From Porphyromonadaceae bacterium (GTDB lineage: Bacteria; Bacteroidota; Bacteroidia; Bacteroidales; Tannerellaceae), in NCBI GenBank assembly GCA_003517945.1, contig DOZP01000282.1, positions 6,326 to 16,893 on the forward strand: DNA of 10,568 nucleotides, read 5' to 3'. Of this stretch, positions 6,696 to 10,568 are shown piece after piece (the first letter of the stretch is position 1; each line of letters opens with the position of its first letter). A model generated the notes under the pieces. The model did no database searches, was not told the origin of the DNA, and was given only the letters and a program-made list of their open reading frames with translations. The position numbers were made by a program, and so were the translations under genes.

Positions 6696-8222
6696 ATGAA
6701 TAAAATAAAGTTGCTATTTACATTTTTATGCTGTGCGCCGTTTTTTATATCCGTAAAAGCGTCCGATATACGAAAAATATCTTACGAGGAAGCCATCCGG
6801 ATCGCATTGGGAGAAAGCTATACCGTGAACTATTATAAAGAGGAGATTGACGCCACCCGTTTTTCTTATCTTTATACAAAATCCGAATTTAAGCCATTGC
6901 TGGACTTCAATCTTTTTACGCCTTCGTGGAGTGAAGAGTTAGCTGAAATCTCACAGGTAAACGGATTGCCGGTTTACAATTCCGTCGGCTCAATCAAGGC
7001 CGGAGGTAATCTGAATTTTACCTATGTGCTGCCCACCGGTGGTAATTTTGCTTTTTCATCCAGGATGTATTGGGAAAACTACCGGACTACCCTGTCGCAG
7101 ATGGATAATCAGGAAATGGAACGCGATCAGGTCTATTCCCGTTTTGCGCTCTCTTTCAACCAGCCGGTCTTCACCGCAAATCTTTTAAAAGAAAATATGA
7201 AAGTAGCCGAATTAAGCTATAAAAAATCTGCCTGTTATTTTACGCGCGTACAGATGGACATTGTATATAGTGTGACGGCCGGTTTTTATGAAGTCTATCA
7301 ACTGGCCTACGAACATCAGATCAATCAGGAGCGCCTTGCCAACTCGAAAGAGGCATTCCGCATCACCCGGCTGAAACAGGAAACCGGAAATCTGCCCGAA
7401 GGGGATATGCTTATTGCAGAGATCACCGTGGCTCAGGATGAAGCCCGTGTGATGGAAAGCCGGGGAAAACTGGACGCCGCTAAAGATGAATTCAAACTGC
7501 TGATCGGAATGGACCTTAATGAAGAAATAGAATTGGAGGCGGATATGGAATTTGAAGCGTTTATCATTGATACACAAATGGCAATTGAGGAAGCGCTGCG
7601 CAACCGGATGGAAATTGAAGAAAACAATCTGGATATTCATTTGCAGGAAATCGAAGTAAAGCGCGCCAAACGGAAAAGAGAATTTAAGGGTAACATCTCG
7701 GCATATTATGACTTTACCGGTTTGAGTACACGCGACGGAGGATCCCTGAATCAACTGATGGGTTCTTCTTTTGACAATATGAATGACCGGCCGGCCAACC
7801 GGGGGATTGCCCTTACGCTTTCTTACCCGATTGCAGACTGGGGAAGAGCCAAAAATCAGGTACGCAGGGAACAAGTGCGGCTGAAACAGCAAAATCTCAA
7901 TCTGGAAAATACCAAGCGCACCATAGAACGGGAGATCCGTGAAATTGTACGCTCCGTAAACGAAGCCGAAAAACGTTTCCGTATCAACCAACGTAACCGG
8001 GAAGTCGTTATTAAAAGCTACCGTATCAGCCAGCTTCGCTTTGAAAACGGCGACATGACCAGCCAGGAGCTTTCCATCGAACAGGAACGACTTTCACAAG
8101 TACAGTTATCGTATATCGAAAGCTATATCACATACCGCCTTTCGGTTGCCAACCTGAACCGGAAAACCATGTATGATTTTGAAAATGACCGTAGCTATCT
8201 TATCGAAAGGCAATATGAATAA
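6696..8222 (+). CDS. TolC-family outer-membrane efflux protein
   Basis: A 508-residue protein with an N-terminal signal peptide (MNKIKLLFTFLCCAPFFISV, probable cleavage near KAS-D) followed by the ISYEEAIRIALGES helix that opens outer-membrane efflux (OEP) proteins. Two internally related halves, each a pair of beta strands followed by long charged helices, cover about 150-270 and 372-490. The strands are seen in ALSFNQPVF and ALTLSYPIADWG, and the helices in AELSYKKSACYFTRVQ and the QVRREQVRLKQQ region. This duplication is the TolC trimer signature: a barrel in the outer membrane on a periplasmic alpha tunnel. Asn/Gly-rich hairpins such as VLPTGGNFAF fit surface or barrel turns. It should be the exit channel for the ABC exporter encoded downstream. 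The frame extends to a TTG at 6678, but ATG 6696 gives a clean signal peptide and an A-rich leader. It is the first gene of the operon, divergent from the kinase. No substrate can be inferred. Confidence 0.92.
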   Translation: MNKIKLLFTFLCCAPFFISVKASDIRKISYEEAIRIALGESYTVNYYKEEIDATRFSYLYTKSEFKPLLDFNLFTPSWSEELAEISQVNGLPVYNSVGSIKAGGNLNFTYVLPTGGNFAFSSRMYWENYRTTLSQMDNQEMERDQVYSRFALSFNQPVFTANLLKENMKVAELSYKKSACYFTRVQMDIVYSVTAGFYEVYQLAYEHQINQERLANSKEAFRITRLKQETGNLPEGDMLIAEITVAQDEARVMESRGKLDAAKDEFKLLIGMDLNEEIELEADMEFEAFIIDTQMAIEEALRNRMEIEENNLDIHLQEIEVKRAKRKREFKGNISAYYDFTGLSTRDGGSLNQLMGSSFDNMNDRPANRGIALTLSYPIADWGRAKNQVRREQVRLKQQNLNLENTKRTIEREIREIVRSVNEAEKRFRINQRNREVVIKSYRISQLRFENGDMTSQELSIEQERLSQVQLSYIESYITYRLSVANLNRKTMYDFENDRSYLIERQYE

Positions 8223-8284
8223 TGCAAATCCGGGATCCGAAACTTTACACTTATTTTGATATTTAAAAATTAAATGATATAAAC

Positions 8285-9700
8285 ATGAAACGATTCCATT
8301 ACATGACGCTGGTTCTTCTCCTGCTCACAGGTTTTTCCCATGCACAGGGAGACTCGGAGGCAGCCTTGCTGTTAGACCTGAAGAAAACCCGCGCCGACTA
8401 CGAAGTAGCCAAACAAAAGTTTGAAAACGACACCAAACTGTATGAAGAAAAAGCAATCTCGGCAAACGATTACAACCGTTCTAAAAACGAATTGCTCAGT
8501 AAAGAAGTGGATTATCAGAAGCTGATACTCAAACTGATTTCCCAGCAAAGCTATATCACCGTAGAACGCGCTGTGAAATATCAGGACAGCCGGGGAACGC
8601 GGAAAGTGAAAATTACCTTAAAAAGCGCTTTGGAGGGAAATGAGGAATACCTGAGTCAGTTTCAGGATCATTTCGACGTATTTACGCCCGAAATGCGTTC
8701 CGGTAAAATTTATAATATCTATGTATCGCTCGTTGACAACGAAACGAAAACAATCATTGGTTCGCCTTATGAATACCGTGTGCCTGCGATAGCATTAGGC
8801 CAATCGGCCGAAGCGGATTTCGAACTGCTGAAAGATGCCGAAAACCTGACCGTCTCGCTGAATTACAACAACCGGAAAGACGAAAAAAATATTTACCTGA
8901 AAAAAGACGCGAGCACGAGCCTGATCGACATTGCTTCCATGCAGTTCAGTCAGGAAGCGGATCTGGGCAGCAAGGCTTCTTATGTTATTACAATGGAACG
9001 TTTTTCAACGACCGACGATGTATACCGGTTGGAAATCAAAAATCTACCCCGTCAGATCAGCTACGATTTTACCGACGGAGGAAGTAAAGTAACCCAGATA
9101 CGGTATGCCCAGGGTATTAATGTGAAAACACTGTCTTTACAGGTTTATCTGCCGGATCGCGATGATGAACAGGTGGTTATTGATCAGCCCATCAAATTTC
9201 AGATAGAGGCGGTTAATTCCGTAACGGGAGAAAGCGCCGGCAGCGAACAACTGGAAATTATTCCGCGTGGTAAGGGCAAAATCGAAGTCAGAGCCAATAA
9301 TCTTTACCACGAGACGACCACCGGAAAAGAGATTACGATGGATGTAACCGTACGTAACGGGGGTAGCCGCCGGTTGGATAATATCCGTATTGCAACCGAA
9401 AAACCCCTGGGATGGGAAACGGTTATTGAGCCGGATATGATCGGCAGCCTGGAGCCTGAAAAGGAAGAACGGGTGAAAATTACCGTTATTCCGCCCAAAG
9501 ACGGTGGCGTAGGCGCCCAGGAGGTAAAAATCAAAACGGAAGCGATGGCCGACAACCGGAGGGTCGATACCGAAGACAAAACAGTCCGTATCCAGGTAAA
9601 TGCATCGACCTCTGTCTGGGGAACTTTAGCGCTGATCCTGCTGCTGATTGGTTTTATCGGAGGGATCGTCTGGTTCGGTATGAAATTAAGCAAACGATAA
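8285..9700 (+). CDS. Periplasmic NEW3-domain protein with N-terminal helical hairpin and C-terminal membrane anchor
   Basis: A 471-residue exported protein. Residues 1-20 are a signal peptide (cleavage near SHA-Q). Residues about 25-88 form two charged heptad-like helices around LYEEKAISANDY. This resembles the hairpin tip of HlyD/AcrA-type membrane fusion proteins, whose tip motif is RxxxLxxxxxxS; Leu52 and Ser59 fit, while the Arg position is Asn48. Residues about 90-340 are beta-rich with no family I recognise. Residues about 343-438 look like a NEW3 (CARDB-like, Ig-fold) domain (ITMDVTVRNGGSRRLDNIRI, then VTIxPP-like VKITVIPP). A single transmembrane helix (about 444-466) followed by LSKR anchors the C-terminus in the inner membrane, with the body in the periplasm. 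It lies 62 bp after the tolC-like gene and 21 bp before the ABC ATPase gene. NEW3 proteins commonly accompany such ABC genes. An adaptor role is my inference; it has no lipoyl or beta-barrel domain that I can see. Confidence 0.8.
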   Translation: MKRFHYMTLVLLLLTGFSHAQGDSEAALLLDLKKTRADYEVAKQKFENDTKLYEEKAISANDYNRSKNELLSKEVDYQKLILKLISQQSYITVERAVKYQDSRGTRKVKITLKSALEGNEEYLSQFQDHFDVFTPEMRSGKIYNIYVSLVDNETKTIIGSPYEYRVPAIALGQSAEADFELLKDAENLTVSLNYNNRKDEKNIYLKKDASTSLIDIASMQFSQEADLGSKASYVITMERFSTTDDVYRLEIKNLPRQISYDFTDGGSKVTQIRYAQGINVKTLSLQVYLPDRDDEQVVIDQPIKFQIEAVNSVTGESAGSEQLEIIPRGKGKIEVRANNLYHETTTGKEITMDVTVRNGGSRRLDNIRIATEKPLGWETVIEPDMIGSLEPEKEERVKITVIPPKDGGVGAQEVKIKTEAMADNRRVDTEDKTVRIQVNASTSVWGTLALILLLIGFIGGIVWFGMKLSKR

Positions 9701-9721
9701 TAACTTTCAAAAATTAGACTT

Positions 9722-10438
9722 ATGTTACAAGCAATTGATCTTACAAAGCGTTACGAAGACGGGTATCTGGCGCTGGATGCGCTCAACCTGGAAATAAAAC
9801 CGGGCGAAATATTCTTCTTATTAGGTGCAAACGGAGCCGGAAAGACAACTTCGATCAACCTGTTCCTGAACTTTATCGAACCGACTTCGGGCAAAGCCCT
9901 GATTGACGGAATAGACGCAACCGAGCAGCCGTTGGAAACAAAAAAACACATCGCTTTTGTATCCGAAAATGTCATGCTGTACGGCAATTTTACCGCACGC
10001 CAGAACCTGGACTTCTTTGCGCGCCTCGGCGGTAAGACGAACCTGACAAAAAATGACTACTATACCGTGATGCGTGATGTCGGGCTGCAGGAAGAGGCTT
10101 TCGAAAAGAAACTCAAAACCTTTTCCAAAGGAATGCGGCAAAAAGTGGGACTTGCCATTGCCATTATCAAAGATGCCAACAATATTCTGATGGATGAGCC
10201 GACAAGCGGCCTTGACCCGAAAAGCGCTGCCGAACTGATGCAACTCCTGATCAATCTGCGCGATCAGGGTAAATCCATACTGATGTGTACACACGACCTG
10301 TTCCGGGCAAAAACGATTGCCGACCGCGTTGGGATTATGAAAGAAGGGCGCCTTGTGATGCTTCGCACCCGCGAAGAATTTTTGCAGGACGACCTGGAGC
10401 GTATTTATCTGGACTATATGCAGGAGGCTATCGTATGA
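9722..10438 (+). CDS. ABC transporter ATP-binding protein (ABC-2 exporter type)
   Basis: A 238-residue cytoplasmic ATPase that should power the permease encoded next. Walker A is GANGAGKT (35-42). The Q-loop position carries Glu82 (FVSENVMLYG), a frequent feature of CcmA/NatA/GldA-type exporter ATPases. The signature is FSKGM (134-138) in place of LSGGQ, Walker B is ILMDEP (155-160), the D-loop is SGLD (162-165) and the H-loop is His191 in CTHD. All catalytic residues are present. It is a single-domain ATPase, so two copies should dimerise. Its last codon overlaps the permease start (ATGA), indicating translational coupling. The fold and role are certain; the exported substrate is not. Confidence 0.96.
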   Translation: MLQAIDLTKRYEDGYLALDALNLEIKPGEIFFLLGANGAGKTTSINLFLNFIEPTSGKALIDGIDATEQPLETKKHIAFVSENVMLYGNFTARQNLDFFARLGGKTNLTKNDYYTVMRDVGLQEEAFEKKLKTFSKGMRQKVGLAIAIIKDANNILMDEPTSGLDPKSAAELMQLLINLRDQGKSILMCTHDLFRAKTIADRVGIMKEGRLVMLRTREEFLQDDLERIYLDYMQEAIV

Positions 10439-10568
10439 TTTGGTTAATCGCAAAAAAAGATTTCCTGTTGAACCTGATCTCTGTCAGGTTTATCATCGGA
10501 TTTGTGTTGTGTCTGGTCATTATTCCCTTTACCATGATCGTAAGCGTAAATGATTATCAGAATCAGAT
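10435..10568 (+). CDS. ABC-2 type permease, N-terminal part only (cut by the window end)
   Basis: An ATG overlapping the ATPase stop opens a frame that stays open to the last base (44 full codons). It reads MIWLIAKKDFLLNL, the amphipathic start typical of ABC-2 permeases. A long hydrophobic helix follows (about 18-38, FIIGFVLCLVIIPFTMIV), then a soluble stretch (SVNDYQNQ). In related ABC-2 permeases a large periplasmic domain follows the first helix. It would be the membrane partner of the preceding ATPase. Further permease genes may follow outside the window. Confidence 0.85.
   Translation, partial: MIWLIAKKDFLLNLISVRFIIGFVLCLVIIPFTMIVSVNDYQNQ

Noticed and set aside
7212..7991. 259-codon open frame antisense to the tolC-like gene
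   Set aside because: It is opposite a clearly coding OEP protein, Phe- and Cys-rich with no domain, so a shadow frame.
8253..8260. Promoter-like TTATTTTG between the tolC-like and NEW3 genes
   Set aside because: It is one base short of TAnnTTTG, and the 62-bp gap is compatible with a single operon. There is no other support for an internal promoter.
9821..10453. 210-codon open frame antisense to the ABC ATPase gene
   Set aside because: The sense frame has every ABC motif intact; the antisense frame has none and is a by-product of codon usage.
1..10568. CRISPR arrays, tRNA or rRNA genes, insertion sequences, integrases
   Set aside because: No regularly spaced repeats, tRNA-like cloverleaf, rRNA sequence, transposase motif or terminal inverted repeats were seen on reading the window.

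Overview
The window looks like a chromosomal segment from a Bacteroidales bacterium, most likely Bacteroides or Parabacteroides-like. The arguments are: a 630-residue biosynthetic arginine decarboxylase with close Bacteroides-type sequence as I recall it; three promoter-like octamers that fit the Bacteroidetes -7 consensus TAnnTTTG, each upstream of a gene; few clear Shine-Dalgarno sequences; and A-rich leaders before ATG starts. The genus is an inference, since no search could be run.

Left part (1-1781, + strand). The window opens inside an alpha/beta hydrolase with a recognisable Ser-Asp-His triad. Its stop overlaps the start of an MgtC/SapB-family gene, which is broken off after 50 codons at the conserved motif following its first membrane helix. 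After the break come a promoter-like element, two hairpins, and a small secreted TlpA/thioredoxin-fold protein in which both redox cysteines are replaced. A strong intrinsic terminator closes this part.

Middle (1833-3778, + strand). A Bacteroidetes-type promoter precedes speA, which makes agmatine from arginine for polyamine synthesis. It converges on the next operon across only 29 bp.

Right part (3808-10568). A two-component pair on the - strand (a soluble GAF-domain NtrB-like histidine kinase, then an NtrC/AtoC-type sigma54 activator) diverges from an export operon on the + strand: a TolC-family outer-membrane protein, a periplasmic NEW3-domain protein with a C-terminal membrane anchor, an ABC ATPase, and the start of an ABC-2 type permease that runs off the window. 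The 251-bp divergent region holds a perfect 10-bp-arm palindrome, a probable kinase promoter and a weak sigma54-like -24/-12 candidate. The layout suggests that the sensor and activator control the export operon. The NEW3 protein begins with a helical hairpin resembling the TolC-contacting tip of membrane fusion proteins. It may therefore act as an unconventional adaptor linking the ABC pump to the TolC-like channel, and this is the most interesting idea in the window.
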